A stretch of DNA of 64,000 nt from Clostridium sp. K13 (GTDB lineage: Bacteria > Bacillota > Clostridia > Clostridiales > Clostridiaceae): positions 37,824 to 101,823 of the forward strand of contig NZ_JAASHM010000011.1 of the NCBI RefSeq assembly GCF_019734195.1. The letters run 5' to 3'. Positions 16,324-26,283 of this stretch are shown here, piece by piece. The translations under genes were made by a program, and so were the position numbers. The first letter of the stretch is position 1, and each line of letters begins with the position of its first letter. The notes under the pieces are model-generated. The model did not search any database, had not been told where the DNA came from, and saw only the letters and a list, made by a program, of their open reading frames with translations.

Positions 16324-17322
16324 CTATTTAGAACTTTCTCTTTGTATTAATTTATAATCTAATACATACTGATCTTGCTCTAAAGGCTTATTGTTTAATA
16401 TTTTTATAAGCATTCTCATTGCGACTGATCCCATGTCATAACTTGGTTGTTTAACTGTAGTTATCTTTGGATAGAAATATGAAGCAACAGCATTATCATT
16501 AAATCCTATTACACTTACATCCTCCGGAACCTTTAATCCATTTTCTCTTAATGCATTAATTACTCCCATAGCAATTTCATCTGATGAGCATACTACTCCA
16601 TCAAACTTTTTGCCAGTAGCTAAAAAGCTTTCAACAGCTTTATATCCACTTTTAACCTTTAAATCTTTAAAGAATGCTAAATCTTCATCAATAGAAAGTC
16701 CACTTTCTTCTAACGCTTTTTCGTAACCTATATGTCTTTCTCCCCAAGCATTAGAAGCATCCTTGTTAACACCAACAAAGGCAATATTTTTTAATCCTTT
16801 TCCTATTAAACTCTTAGTTGCATCATATGACGCTTGTATATTATCGATAATTACACTTGGTAATCTACCTTCTTTATCCTTAGATTCTGCAAGAACTGTC
16901 TTTAAATCTAATTCATTTATTATATCTAATGTTTCTTCTTCTAAACAAGAACTCATATAGATAACACCATCAACCATCTTTTCCTTAAGTACTCTTAAGT
17001 AATCTTTTTCTTTATCATAATCAAAGTCAGAATTACATAATATTACGTTATAGTCATAAATATTTGCAACGTCTTCTGCCCCTCTAACTATTTCAGGATA
17101 GAATCCACTTGAAATATCAGGAACTAATATTCCTACAGTTTTTGTTCTTTGCGTTTTTAAACTTCTAGCTACAATATTGGGTCTGTATCCTAACTTTTTA
17201 ATAGCATCTAATACCTTCTTTTTAGTATCTTCATTAACAACGTCTATATCATTTAATACTCTAGATACCGTAGCTATTGAAACGCCAGCTTCTCTAGCAA
17301 CATCTTTTATAGAAGTAGCCAT
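16324..17322 (-). CDS. ccpA: LacI-family regulator, probable catabolite control protein A
   Basis: The 332-aa protein has an N-terminal LacI helix-turn-helix (IKDVAREAGVS and ATVSRVLN, residues 5-25), a hinge (about 47-60) and a periplasmic-binding-like core. The HTH and overall length match the CcpA group of clostridia, which controls carbon catabolite repression with HPr-Ser-P. Other LacI paralogues exist in clostridia, and no sugar genes are adjacent. That absence of a local sugar operon supports a global regulator. The start at 17322 has a GGAGTG site. Confidence 0.8.
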   Translation of the reverse strand: MATSIKDVAREAGVSIATVSRVLNDIDVVNEDTKKKVLDAIKKLGYRPNIVARSLKTQRTKTVGILVPDISSGFYPEIVRGAEDVANIYDYNVILCNSDFDYDKEKDYLRVLKEKMVDGVIYMSSCLEEETLDIINELDLKTVLAESKDKEGRLPSVIIDNIQASYDATKSLIGKGLKNIAFVGVNKDASNAWGERHIGYEKALEESGLSIDEDLAFFKDLKVKSGYKAVESFLATGKKFDGVVCSSDEIAMGVINALRENGLKVPEDVSVIGFNDNAVASYFYPKITTVKQPSYDMGSVAMRMLIKILNNKPLEQDQYVLDYKLIQRESSK

Positions 17323-17457
17323 ATCAACATCACTCCATTTTCATTTTCATTTTAATTATTAATTATACCTTTTTTTCCTATTTAATACAATAATTTTGAT
17401 TGTTTTTTACATTTAATATTTCATAATTATAAAATATACTATTATTGTTTGAAAAAA

Positions 17458-17490
17458 GGGTAGGAATTATTACTTAATCCCTACCCTTCG
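17458..17490 (-). terminator. Terminator after ileS
   Basis: The hairpin AAGGGTAGG.../CCTACCCTT is followed by T6 on the minus strand, 16 bp after the ileS stop. Confidence 0.88.
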
Positions 17491-17505
17491 TAATAAAGAC
17501 CTTAA

Positions 17506-20500
17506 TTATTTAACAACTTCTACAGTCATATTTAGCTTTTCACCATTAATAACTGTTTCAGTATAATCAACTTCTTCATTGTAAACTATTTCTTGGGTTA
17601 AGGTTTCTTTCTTTATAACTTCGGCAAACTTTTTAATTACATCTAATAGCATTTCATTATCTGCTACATATAATTTAATTTTGTCTGCAACCTCAAACCC
17701 TTTATCTTTTCTCATATTTTGAATCTTAGATATTATTTCTCTTAAGTGACCTTCTTCTCTAAGTTCTTCAGAAATATGTGTATCTAAAACAACACCAATT
17801 GAACCTTCACCAGCAAATGCATAACCCTCTAGCCCTTGCATAGTAACTAATAAGTTTTCCTTATTTAATTCAATTTCTGTTCCATCAACATTAATAACTA
17901 CTACTCCACCATTTTGAATAGTTTGAGCTAATTCCATTTGGTTTCTTGCAGCTATTTCTTTTCTTATTCCTGGTATTAACTTACCATAAGCTCTTCCTAA
18001 AACAGGTAGGTTAGGCTTAATTTCAAAGTTAACATGAGTAGAAAGATCTGCACCAAATTCTACAGCTTTTATATTTAACTCATCTGTTATTATATCTCCG
18101 TAATATTCAGGAAGTGAGTCTGTAGAAATAAGCATTTTAGAAAGTGGCTGTCTATTCTTAATGTTAGCACCATTTCTTGCACTTCTTCCTAACTTAACAA
18201 TTGTATAAGCTAAGTCCATTTCCTTTTCTAAATTCTTATCTATAGCAGTTTCATTTACTTCTGGCCAGTTGCATAAGTGAATGCTTTCTGGAGCATTTTC
18301 ATCTAATCCAACTACTAAGTTTTGATAAATATCTTCTGTTATAAATGGAACGAATGGAGCTGCTACTTTAATTAAAGTTGTTAATACTCTATATAAAGTT
18401 ACATATGCACCAATCTTATCATCAGTTAATTCTTCAGACCAGTATCTTCCTCTATTTCTTCTTACATACCAATTTGATAATTCATCAGTAAAATCTTCAA
18501 TAGCTAATGCTGCTTGAGTTATTTGGTATGAGTTTAACATAGAATCTACATCTTTAACTAATGTATTTAACTTAGACATAACCCACTTATCCATTACATT
18601 TTCTGAAACAAACTCAGAATATTTTAATGGATTGAATTGATCTAATTCTGCATATAAAACGTAGAATGAATAAACATTCCATAAAGTTCCCATGAACTTT
18701 CTTCCTGCTTCACCAACGTCATCTATAGAGAATCTTGTTGGTAACCATGGAGCACTTGCAGTATAGAAGTGCCATCTTGTTGCATCAGCACCTTGTGCAT
18801 CTAATACATCAAATGGATCTACAACATTTCCTTTAGATTTTGACATCTTTAAGCCCTTCTTGTCAAGAACGTGACCTAGAACTATACAGTTTTCAAATGG
18901 ATTTCTATCGAATATAGCAGTAGAAATTGCTAATAAAGTATAGAACCATCCTCTTGTTTGGTCAACAGCTTCTGATATAAATTGAGCTGGATAGTTTTGT
19001 TCAAATAATTCTTTATTTTCAAATGGATAATGTAATTGTGCAAATGGCATTGAACCTGAATCGAACCAACAGTCAATAACTTCATTTGTTCTAGTCATTT
19101 CCTTACCACACTTTTCACATTTTAAGTGAACATTATCTATATATGGTTTGTGTAGTTCTATATCTTCTGGAACATTGATTCCCTTTTCCTTAAGTTCTGC
19201 AATGCTTCCTATACATTCTTTATGTCCGCATTCACATCCCCAAATTGGAAGTGGAGTTCCCCAGTATCTATCTCTTGAAATACCCCAGTCGATAACATTT
19301 TCTAAGAACTTACCAAATCTACCTGTTCTAATGTTATCAGGATACCAATTGATCTTATTATTATTTTCTAAAAGCTTATCTCTTAATGTTGTCATTGCAA
19401 CAAACCAGCTTTCCTTTGGATAATAAAGAAGTGGTGTGTCACATCTCCAACAATGTGGGTATGAGTGTAAGTGTTTTTCAGATTTAAATAATTTATTATT
19501 TTCTTCTAACCACTTACAAATGCTTTCATCACATTTCTTAACGAACTTTCCAGCCCATGGAGTAACCTCTTCTACGAATCTACCTTCTCTATCAACTAAG
19601 TTAATAAAAGTAATTCCATTAGCTTTAGCTACTAAGCTATCATCTTCACCATATGCAGGTGCTATATGAACTATACCTGTACCATCTGATAAAGTAACAT
19701 AATCACCATGAATTACTTCGAAAGCTTTTCCTTCTACTTTACCGAAAGGCATTAATTGTTCATATTTAGTTCCTAAAAGTTCAGTTCCAGGGAATTCTCT
19801 TATTACTTCATAGTCTTCTCCTAAAACTTTATCAGCTAAGTCTTTAGCTAAGATTAATATTTCATCTCCAACTTTAGCTTCTATATAAGTATACGCTTTA
19901 TTTATACATAAAGCTAAGTTTGAAGGTAATGTCCAAGGAGTTGTTGTCCAAGCTAATATGTACTTGTTATCTTCTCCTTCAACCTTAAATTTAGCAACAC
20001 AAGTTAAGTCCTTAACGTCTTTATATCCTTGTGCAACTTCATGAGATGATAATGCAGTTCCACATCTTGGGCAGTATGGCATTACTTTATGTCCTTCATA
20101 TAAAAGACCTTTATCCCACATTTGTTTTAATGCCCACCAAACTGATTCAATATATGGATTGTGATAAGTTACATATGGATTTTCCATGTCAACCCAATAG
20201 CCAATTTGATTAGTCATTTTTTCCCACATACTTACATAAGTAAATACGCTTTCTTTACATTCTTTAACGAACTTCTCTACACCATACTCTTCGATTTGTT
20301 CCTTACCTGAAATACCAAGCTTCTTTTCTATTTCAAGCTCTACTGGAAGACCGTGAGTATCCCATCCTGCTTTTCTTATAACTTTATATCCCTTCATAAC
20401 CTTGTATCTTGGGATAATATCCTTCATAACTCTTGTTAACACGTGTCCAACGTGAGGTCTACCATTTGCTGTTGGTGGACCATCATAGAAAGTGAAGTAT

Positions 20501-20616
20501 TCACCATCTTGATTCATATCAAAATTCTTTTTTATAACATTTCTTGCAGTCCAAAGATTTGCTACTTCTTTTTCAAGACCAACAAAACCATTTGGTAGTT
20601 CTACTTTTTTGTACAT
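17506..20616 (-). CDS. ileS: Isoleucyl-tRNA synthetase
   Basis: The 1036-aa class-I synthetase charges tRNA-Ile with isoleucine and edits valine. It has HVGH (55-58) as the HIGH motif, a CP1 editing domain with [11 protein letters not shown], and [12 protein letters not shown]. Cys motifs such as CPRC, CWRC and CEKC are also present. The sequence style ([14 protein letters not shown], long C-terminal domain) is the eukaryote-like IleRS type, the type associated with natural low mupirocin sensitivity; that phenotype is inference. An Ile T-box precedes it. The ATG has an AAAGGAG site. Confidence 0.97.
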   Translation of the reverse strand: MYKKVELPNGFVGLEKEVANLWTARNVIKKNFDMNQDGEYFTFYDGPPTANGRPHVGHVLTRVMKDIIPRYKVMKGYKVIRKAGWDTHGLPVELEIEKKLGISGKEQIEEYGVEKFVKECKESVFTYVSMWEKMTNQIGYWVDMENPYVTYHNPYIESVWWALKQMWDKGLLYEGHKVMPYCPRCGTALSSHEVAQGYKDVKDLTCVAKFKVEGEDNKYILAWTTTPWTLPSNLALCINKAYTYIEAKVGDEILILAKDLADKVLGEDYEVIREFPGTELLGTKYEQLMPFGKVEGKAFEVIHGDYVTLSDGTGIVHIAPAYGEDDSLVAKANGITFINLVDREGRFVEEVTPWAGKFVKKCDESICKWLEENNKLFKSEKHLHSYPHCWRCDTPLLYYPKESWFVAMTTLRDKLLENNNKINWYPDNIRTGRFGKFLENVIDWGISRDRYWGTPLPIWGCECGHKECIGSIAELKEKGINVPEDIELHKPYIDNVHLKCEKCGKEMTRTNEVIDCWFDSGSMPFAQLHYPFENKELFEQNYPAQFISEAVDQTRGWFYTLLAISTAIFDRNPFENCIVLGHVLDKKGLKMSKSKGNVVDPFDVLDAQGADATRWHFYTASAPWLPTRFSIDDVGEAGRKFMGTLWNVYSFYVLYAELDQFNPLKYSEFVSENVMDKWVMSKLNTLVKDVDSMLNSYQITQAALAIEDFTDELSNWYVRRNRGRYWSEELTDDKIGAYVTLYRVLTTLIKVAAPFVPFITEDIYQNLVVGLDENAPESIHLCNWPEVNETAIDKNLEKEMDLAYTIVKLGRSARNGANIKNRQPLSKMLISTDSLPEYYGDIITDELNIKAVEFGADLSTHVNFEIKPNLPVLGRAYGKLIPGIRKEIAARNQMELAQTIQNGGVVVINVDGTEIELNKENLLVTMQGLEGYAFAGEGSIGVVLDTHISEELREEGHLREIISKIQNMRKDKGFEVADKIKLYVADNEMLLDVIKKFAEVIKKETLTQEIVYNEEVDYTETVINGEKLNMTVEVVK

Positions 20617-20696
20617 AAGAATTCTCCTTTCTCTACGTTTATTAGCTATTAAAATTATTCTCTTAAAGACATATTTTAATCCTTTATTTTAAAATA

Positions 20697-20955
20697 AAAA
20701 AAACTCCATCCCAAAAGGACGAAGTGAATTCGCTATACCACCTAAGGTTAATAAACTCATAATTATGCTATGAGCTATAATTCAGATACTTTCATATCCT
20801 ATCCCTTAACGCGGGCTAACGTGATAGCTTAATCGTAAAAACTTTCAGCCTCAAACTCCTAGGTGATTTTCCTTAAGTTATCTTATGATTTTACACCAAC
20901 CAATCACTCTCTTAAAAGAATAAACTAAAGTACTTATCCTAATCATAGTCTTTAA
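20697..20955 (-). promoter_or_regulatory. T-box leader (isoleucine) of ileS
   Basis: On the minus strand the leader has the specifier codon ATC (20867-20865) and the T-box motif AGGTGGTATAGCG (20743-20731). A terminator stem (ACTTCGTCC/GGGATGGAGT) with a T8 run ends it at about 20697. It gives antitermination when tRNA-Ile is uncharged. Confidence 0.93.
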
Positions 20956-21014
20956 TGAATTTATTATATATTAATTAATTATGGGTTGTCAATTGCACCC
21001 AAAAGTTTATTTAA

Positions 21015-21145
21015 AGAAAAAGTAAAAGTGAAGAATGAAGCAACAAATTCAGCAAGACTTAAATTGAAAAAAATATACTTTTAAGAAGACTATAGGTTTC
21101 CAACCTCCACTATTCACTTTACACTCTTATTCTCCACTTAAATAA
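21015..21145. repeat. Degenerate inverted repeat in the gap between ileS leader and BFD gene
   Basis: The gap 20956-21289 contains no gene. AGTAAAAGTGAAGAATG near 21018 is an imperfect complement of CTATTCACTTTACACTC near 21110, giving a MITE-like palindrome of about 120 bp. The rest is AT-rich and must hold the promoter of the downstream gene. Confidence 0.35.
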
Positions 21146-21289
21146 TAATTATTATTATTTAATATTTAATGTTGACTATTTTAGTATACTATGATTTAAT
21201 ATAGGTGTTGAAACGTATTACATAAAATTAATTTCCCTAATAATTAATTTTTGTGTTTCCTAATATCTTTGTATTTTGGAGGATCTGTT

Positions 21290-21502
21290 ATGGAAAATAA
21301 TTTAAATGCTGATATCCTTGATAAAATAACAAAAGTTTGCACTTGTAAGTCTATATCTAGGGCCAAAATTAAGGAAGCTATTAAAAACGGTGCCCATACC
21401 GTAGAAGAAGTTTCTAAAATAACAGGAGCATGTACTGGAAGTTGTCATGGATTTAGATGTAAATCAAAGATTCAGAATTTAATTAACGATTATTCAAAAT
21501 AA
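21290..21502 (+). CDS. BFD-like [2Fe-2S]-binding protein
   Basis: The 70-aa protein has Cys residues at 17, 19, 48, 52 and 57 (CTC, then ACTGSC, then FRC) within a helical helix-hairpin-like fold, as in bacterioferritin-associated ferredoxin-like domains. It probably carries an iron-sulphur cluster and acts in iron mobilisation or electron transfer. The ATG at 21290 follows TTGGAGGAT; an upstream in-frame ATG (21251) has no ribosome site. A terminator follows. The partner is not visible nearby. Confidence 0.85.
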   Translation: MENNLNADILDKITKVCTCKSISRAKIKEAIKNGAHTVEEVSKITGACTGSCHGFRCKSKIQNLINDYSK

Positions 21503-21540
21503 TACCCAATCCAAAACTCCCCTATAAGTTTAACGATTTA

Positions 21541-21570
21541 AACCACTTACCTTGTAAGTGGTTTTTTATT
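21541..21570 (+). terminator. Terminator after the BFD-like gene
   Basis: AACCACTTAC-CTT-GTAAGTGGTT hairpin followed by T6. Confidence 0.85.
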
Positions 21571-21579
21571 GCAAAATTT

Positions 21580-21617
21580 AAGGTGAACTAATAGTTTTAA
21601 ATTACTAGTTCACCTTT
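21580..21617 (-). terminator. Terminator after the GIY-YIG gene
   Basis: AAGGTGAACTA...TAGTTCACCTT inverted repeat, 14 bp after the GIY-YIG stop on the minus strand. T-rich sequence follows on that strand only weakly. Confidence 0.65.
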
Positions 21618-21630
21618 AGCAGTGTAAGCT

Positions 21631-21891
21631 TCAAGCTTCATCCACTTTACTACATTTATTTATTAGCATTAATTTTTCACTTCTTTTTAACTGTTTAATT
21701 GCATACTCTCTTTTCATAGCTTCTATTTTATCTTCAAATTCTTCAAAATAAACTAATTCAACTGGTAATCTAGCCCTTGTATATTTTGCGCCTCTTCCAT
21801 TTGAATGTGCCTTAATTCTTCTCTCCAGATTATTTGTCCATCCAGTATATAAACTATTATCACTACATCTTAAAACATAAACATAATTCAT
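21631..21891 (-). CDS. GIY-YIG nuclease domain protein (YhbQ/UPF0213 family)
   Basis: The 86-aa single-domain protein has the motif pair YVYVLRCSD and LYTGWTNNLERRI (GIY-YIG variant), then the Arg and Glu region KREYAIKQL. The family resembles the nuclease domain of UvrC. Some members act on DNA structures, but the function is not settled. It is monocistronic with its own terminator. Confidence 0.9.
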   Translation of the reverse strand: MNYVYVLRCSDNSLYTGWTNNLERRIKAHSNGRGAKYTRARLPVELVYFEEFEDKIEAMKREYAIKQLKRSEKLMLINKCSKVDEA

Positions 21892-21953
21892 ACTTAATCT
21901 ACCTATCTAAAATTTATTCTATATAGATTATATATTTCACTTAAAATAATTAC

Positions 21954-21984
21954 AAAAAGCCACAGATTTTTTCTGTGACCTTTC
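21954..21984 (-). terminator. Terminator at the end of the opp operon
   Basis: GGTCACAG-AAAAAAT-CTGTGGC hairpin followed by T5 on the minus strand, 17 bp after the oppF stop. Confidence 0.85.
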
Positions 21985-22000
21985 GTTATATAATATTAAA

Positions 22001-22978
22001 CTATTTATTATCATATAAATGACAAGCTATTTTATGTCCATTCTTTTTTAACTTTAATTCTGGTTGCTCTTTTTTACATATATCCATACACTTAGAGCAA
22101 CGTGTATTAAACTTACATCCAACTGGTGGATTAGCTGGAGATGGAAGATCTCCTTCTAATATAGTTCTATTCATTTTAAAATCAGGATCAGGAATTGGAA
22201 CTGCACTTAATAATGCTTGCGTATATGGATGTAGAGGATTATCAAAAAGTTCATCTTTAGGTGCCATTTCAACTAAATTACCTAAGTACATTACACCTAT
22301 GACATCAGAAATATATTTTACTACTGATAAATCATGGGATATGAAAAGATATGATATGCCTCTCTTTTCTTGAAGCTCTTTCATTAAATTTATTATTTGA
22401 GCTTGAATAGACACATCTAATGCACTAACTGGTTCATCAGCAATTATTAAACTTGGATTAAGTGCTAATGCACGAGCAATACAAATACGCTGACGTTGTC
22501 CACCTGAAAATTCATGTGGGTAACGATCAATATGATAAGGTCTTAAACCACAGTCCTTCATTATTTGCATTATATAATCTCTGTATTGTTCTTTAGGAAC
22601 TATATTATGAGCTCTTACTGCTTCACCTATGATTTCACCAACTGGCATACGTGGATCTAATGATGAATATGGATCTTGGAAAATAATTTGAACCTCTGGT
22701 CTAATTTTTTGAAGTTCCTTTTTAGACATTTTAAAAATATCTTTTCCATTTAATATAGCTTCACCCTCAGTAGGTTCTGTTAATCTTAATATAGTTCTTC
22801 CTGTTGTAGTCTTACCACATCCTGATTCACCAACTAATCCAAATGTTTGTCCCTTTTTTATTTCAAAAGATACACCATCTACTGATTTAACATGTCCAAC
22901 AACATGCTGAAATACTCCTGCCTTTATAGGAAAATGCTTTTTTAAGTTTCTAACTTCTAAAATATTTTCGTTACTCAT
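22001..22978 (-). CDS. oppF: Oligopeptide ABC transporter ATPase OppF
   Basis: The 325-aa ATPase subunit has Walker A GESGCGKTT (about 49-57), signature FSGGQRQRI, Walker B LIIADEPVSALD and the switch His (LFISHD). The Cys-containing C-terminal extension (CKFNTRC...CMDIC) is typical of OppD/F-type ATPases. It pairs with OppD to power peptide import. It starts 20 bp after the oppD stop in the operon oppA-B-C-D-F. The ribosome site is AAAGGTAGG. Confidence 0.96.
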   Translation of the reverse strand: MSNENILEVRNLKKHFPIKAGVFQHVVGHVKSVDGVSFEIKKGQTFGLVGESGCGKTTTGRTILRLTEPTEGEAILNGKDIFKMSKKELQKIRPEVQIIFQDPYSSLDPRMPVGEIIGEAVRAHNIVPKEQYRDYIMQIMKDCGLRPYHIDRYPHEFSGGQRQRICIARALALNPSLIIADEPVSALDVSIQAQIINLMKELQEKRGISYLFISHDLSVVKYISDVIGVMYLGNLVEMAPKDELFDNPLHPYTQALLSAVPIPDPDFKMNRTILEGDLPSPANPPVGCKFNTRCSKCMDICKKEQPELKLKKNGHKIACHLYDNK

Positions 22979-22998
22979 GTTTTACCTACCTTTCTGCC

Positions 22999-24135
22999 TT
23001 ACTCATAAAGATGACAACTTACTTCATGTGTTTCTGTTATTTTCTTAATAGAAGGATAATCACCAAAACATGTATCAAAACATTTATCACAACGATTTTT
23101 AAAATAGCAATGATTTGGCATATTAATTGGATTAGGGACATTTCCTGGAATAGAATATAATTTTTCATTTTCCGAGTTCATACTTGGTAATGATTTTATT
23201 AACCCTATTGTATAAGGATGTTTAGGATCTTTAAATATTTCATGTACCGTTCCCTTTTCAATGACTCTACCTGCATACATAACTACAACATAATCACACA
23301 TGCTAGCTACAACTCCAAGATCATGAGTAATAAGCATAATAGAGGCATTAATTTTACACTTTAAATCATGAAGTAACTCTAAAACCTGTGCTTGAATAGT
23401 AACATCAAGAGCAGTAGTTGGCTCATCAGCAACAATTAATTGTGGATTACAAGATAATGCCATTGCAATTACTATTCTTTGCTTCATTCCTCCACTTAGT
23501 TCATGGGGATATCTCTTAACTATTCCTTCTGGATTAGCTATACCTACTAATTTTAATAAATCAATTACCTTTGTATTAACTTCATCCTTTTTCATTTTTG
23601 GATTATGTAACACTATTGGTTCTGCTAATTGATCACCTATAGTAAATACAGGATTTAAACTTGACATAGGCTCTTGGAAAATCATCGAAATTTCATTTCC
23701 TCGAATTTTTTGCATTTCTGTTAAGGGTAATTTAGTAATATCTATTGCTTTCCCTCTATTTTTACAATTAAATTTTATTTCTCCACCTACAATTTGACCT
23801 TGAGGTCCTTGTAATAATCTCATTATAGATAAGCTTGTTACAGATTTTCCACAACCTGATTCTCCAACAAGCCCCACAGTTGCCCCTTTAGGAATACTAA
23901 AAGATACACCATCAACAGCTTTTACAGTTCCTGTATCAGTAAAGAAATGAGTTTGTAAATTATTAAACTCTAATATATTATTTTCATCACTCATAGTAGT
24001 TGTATAATAAGACTCTGGTACATTCTTCATTTTCTTTTCTTTATTATACTTTTTATACATCTTAGCATTGAATTTTTTAATTTCTTTCATTTTAGCTTTT
24101 TGTTGTTTATTAAATTCTTTTTTTGTCATTTCCAT
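22999..24135 (-). CDS. oppD: Oligopeptide ABC transporter ATPase OppD with Lys-rich N-terminal extension
   Basis: The 378-aa ATPase has Walker A GESGCGKSV (about 92-100), signature LSGGMKQRI, Walker B LIVADEPTTALD, the His of MLITHD and the C-terminal Cys cluster (CYFKNRC, CFDTC). The family core begins near residue 48 (MSDENNILEF), but only the first ATG at 24135 has a ribosome site (AGGTAGGTGAG). The 47-residue extension, with about 18 Lys, is therefore probably translated. It lies 10 bp after oppC. The role of the extension is unknown; membrane or RNA contact are guesses. Confidence 0.94.
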   Translation of the reverse strand: MEMTKKEFNKQQKAKMKEIKKFNAKMYKKYNKEKKMKNVPESYYTTTMSDENNILEFNNLQTHFFTDTGTVKAVDGVSFSIPKGATVGLVGESGCGKSVTSLSIMRLLQGPQGQIVGGEIKFNCKNRGKAIDITKLPLTEMQKIRGNEISMIFQEPMSSLNPVFTIGDQLAEPIVLHNPKMKKDEVNTKVIDLLKLVGIANPEGIVKRYPHELSGGMKQRIVIAMALSCNPQLIVADEPTTALDVTIQAQVLELLHDLKCKINASIMLITHDLGVVASMCDYVVVMYAGRVIEKGTVHEIFKDPKHPYTIGLIKSLPSMNSENEKLYSIPGNVPNPINMPNHCYFKNRCDKCFDTCFGDYPSIKKITETHEVSCHLYE

Positions 24136-24145
24136 CTAAGCTCAC

Positions 24146-25165
24146 CTACCTTTTCATCCTTGGATCAAATGCATCACGCAAACCATCACCAATAAAGTTA
24201 AACGCCATAACTATAAATAAAATTAATATTCCTGGTGGTAACCAGATATTTAAATAGTTTTTCATTATTATAGAACTATTAACTGCATTAACCATATTAC
24301 CTAGTGAAGCATATGGGAATGCAAGTCCTACTCCCAAGAAGCTTAATGCAGATTCCGTTAATATAAATGAACCAAGGTCCATAGTTGCCATTACAATAAT
24401 TACTGGAGTAACATTTGGTATTAAATGCTTAAATATTTTACGTGGTACACTAAGTCCACAAGCCTCTGCTGCTTGCATATAGTCCATTTCACGAATAGAT
24501 AGTATTTGTCCACGTACCATTCTAGCAACACCAGACCAATTAAATACTCCCATTACTATCATTAAAAAATAAATTTTTGATTGTGGCTTAATTCCAAATG
24601 CCGACATTAATGATGCGGTAACTAACATTAACGGGAAAAATGGTATACAGTAAAAAATATCTACTAATCTCATAATTATCATATCTATTTTCCCACCATA
24701 ATATCCTGCTACGCCTCCTAGAGTTACTCCTAATAATAGCTCTATAATTGTTACAACAACACTAAATACAAGTGAGATTCTTCCACCATACATAAGCCTA
24801 GTTAATACATCACGTCCATCAGCATCTGTTCCTAATGGATGAGCTGCTGACATAGGCGCTTTAACATTAACACCTACATTTTTTTCTTTAATCTTATCTG
24901 TATCTGTCATTCTTATTTCTTCGCCAGTTGTTTGATTTATATAAAATATTTCATATTCTCCATAGGGTGAAAAAAATGGTCCTACAAATGAGAATAGGGA
25001 AATTGCTAAAATAATACATACTCCTAAAATAGCTAGTTTATTTCTTAAAAATCTTTTCATTATTAATTGACCTGGAGTTTGAATTATTTGATTTTGTTCA
25101 AATATATCTTGTTCTTCTTGATTAGCTTGATTTGTATTTTTAATTTTCTCTGAAGTTAACATCAA
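24146..25165 (-). CDS. oppC: Oligopeptide ABC transporter permease OppC
   Basis: The 339-aa permease has one N-terminal membrane helix (about 38-60), a periplasm-side loop and about five further helices. The EAA-type loop for ATPase contact is EACGLSVPRKIFKHLIPN. A HPLGTDADGRDVLTRLMYGG segment is diagnostic for DppC/OppC permeases. The N-terminal cytoplasmic tail is Gln/Glu/Asn-rich. It follows oppB by 8 bp. Confidence 0.96.
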   Translation of the reverse strand: MMLTSEKIKNTNQANQEEQDIFEQNQIIQTPGQLIMKRFLRNKLAILGVCIILAISLFSFVGPFFSPYGEYEIFYINQTTGEEIRMTDTDKIKEKNVGVNVKAPMSAAHPLGTDADGRDVLTRLMYGGRISLVFSVVVTIIELLLGVTLGGVAGYYGGKIDMIIMRLVDIFYCIPFFPLMLVTASLMSAFGIKPQSKIYFLMIVMGVFNWSGVARMVRGQILSIREMDYMQAAEACGLSVPRKIFKHLIPNVTPVIIVMATMDLGSFILTESALSFLGVGLAFPYASLGNMVNAVNSSIIMKNYLNIWLPPGILILFIVMAFNFIGDGLRDAFDPRMKR

Positions 25166-25173
25166 AACCCCTC

Positions 25174-26142
25174 CTAATTATATCTAACTCTCGGATCAAC
25201 TACTGCATACAGAATATCAGAAATTAATGTTCCAACTAGCGTAAGTACTGCCATAAACATTAAATATCCCATTAAGAAAGGTAAATCCTTACTATTAACT
25301 GCATCAAGAGCAGCTTTTCCCAAACCTGGAATTGAGAATATACCTTCAGCTATAATAGCTCCAGCAAATAAACTTGGTATTGTACCACCAATGAATGTTA
25401 CTATTGGAATTAATGTGTTTCTAAATCCATGTTTATATATAACTTTATGTTCTGATAATCCTTTTGCACGTGCAGTTCTTATATAATCTGCATTTAAAAC
25501 TTCTAGCATATTAGTTCTAACATATCTTAACCAACTACCCATACCTATAATTGCAAATACTGTAATAGGCAGAATAAAATGATACCCAATATCTAATGTT
25601 AATCTAAATCCTGTAAAATTTTCTCTAGCTGTAACCATACCTGATAAAGGTAACCAACCTAATCCCATTGCAAAAACTCTTTGTAATACTGCTGCTAGGA
25701 AGAAACTTGGTAAAGATATACCTGCTAAAGCTAAGAAAACTATAGCGTAATCCGTTTTTGTATATTGTTTCGTTGCTGATATAATTCCTAATGGAATAGC
25801 AATACAAAGCTCTATAACAAAAGCTATTGCTGCTAATGAAAAAGATGTCCACATTCTACTTGATATTACCTCTGTAACAGGCTTTGAATAAAGAAAAGAT
25901 GTCCCAAAATCACCCTTAACAGCATTTTTAATCCAACTCACATAACCTTCAATAACACCACCATTTAAACCATAAGATTCCCTCAATAATTCTTTTTGCT
26001 CTGCAGTTATACTAGGATTTCCTGAAGTCATTTGCTCAACGAAGTCTCCAGGCATAGAACGTAATATTCCATAGATTAAAAAAGATACTCCAAAAAGAAC
26101 TACAATACTAATTAACACACGACGTATAATATATTGCTTCAT
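25174..26142 (-). CDS. oppB: Oligopeptide ABC transporter permease OppB
   Basis: The 322-aa permease has six predicted membrane helices. It carries the N-terminal DppB/OppB signature (RRVLISIVVLFGVSFLIY) and the EAA loop RAKGLSEHKVIYKHGFRN. It forms the membrane channel with OppC. It lies 141 bp after oppA; the gap contains a hairpin that may reduce read-through, so that the binding protein is made in excess over the membrane parts. Confidence 0.96.
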   Translation of the reverse strand: MKQYIIRRVLISIVVLFGVSFLIYGILRSMPGDFVEQMTSGNPSITAEQKELLRESYGLNGGVIEGYVSWIKNAVKGDFGTSFLYSKPVTEVISSRMWTSFSLAAIAFVIELCIAIPLGIISATKQYTKTDYAIVFLALAGISLPSFFLAAVLQRVFAMGLGWLPLSGMVTARENFTGFRLTLDIGYHFILPITVFAIIGMGSWLRYVRTNMLEVLNADYIRTARAKGLSEHKVIYKHGFRNTLIPIVTFIGGTIPSLFAGAIIAEGIFSIPGLGKAALDAVNSKDLPFLMGYLMFMAVLTLVGTLISDILYAVVDPRVRYN

Positions 26143-26238
26143 AATCCACCTCTTTCGTTTATATTAAAAATTATTAAAATATTAACCATAATTAATAAAC
26201 TCTATAACTATCTAATTTCAATTCATATATATTAAAAT

Positions 26239-26266
26239 ATGAGGATGCTAATTAAAACATCCTCAT
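26239..26266 (-). terminator. Partial terminator between oppA and oppB
   Basis: ATGAGGATG...CATCCTCAT hairpin followed by ATTTTAATATA on the minus strand, 18 bp after the oppA stop. It is probably leaky, because oppBCDF has no clear separate promoter. Confidence 0.7.
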
Positions 26267-26283
26267 ACCTAAATACTATAAAA

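Noticed and set aside
25625..25852. 75-codon minus-strand ORF inside oppB
   Set aside because: Alternative frame within oppB with no ribosome site or recognised domain.
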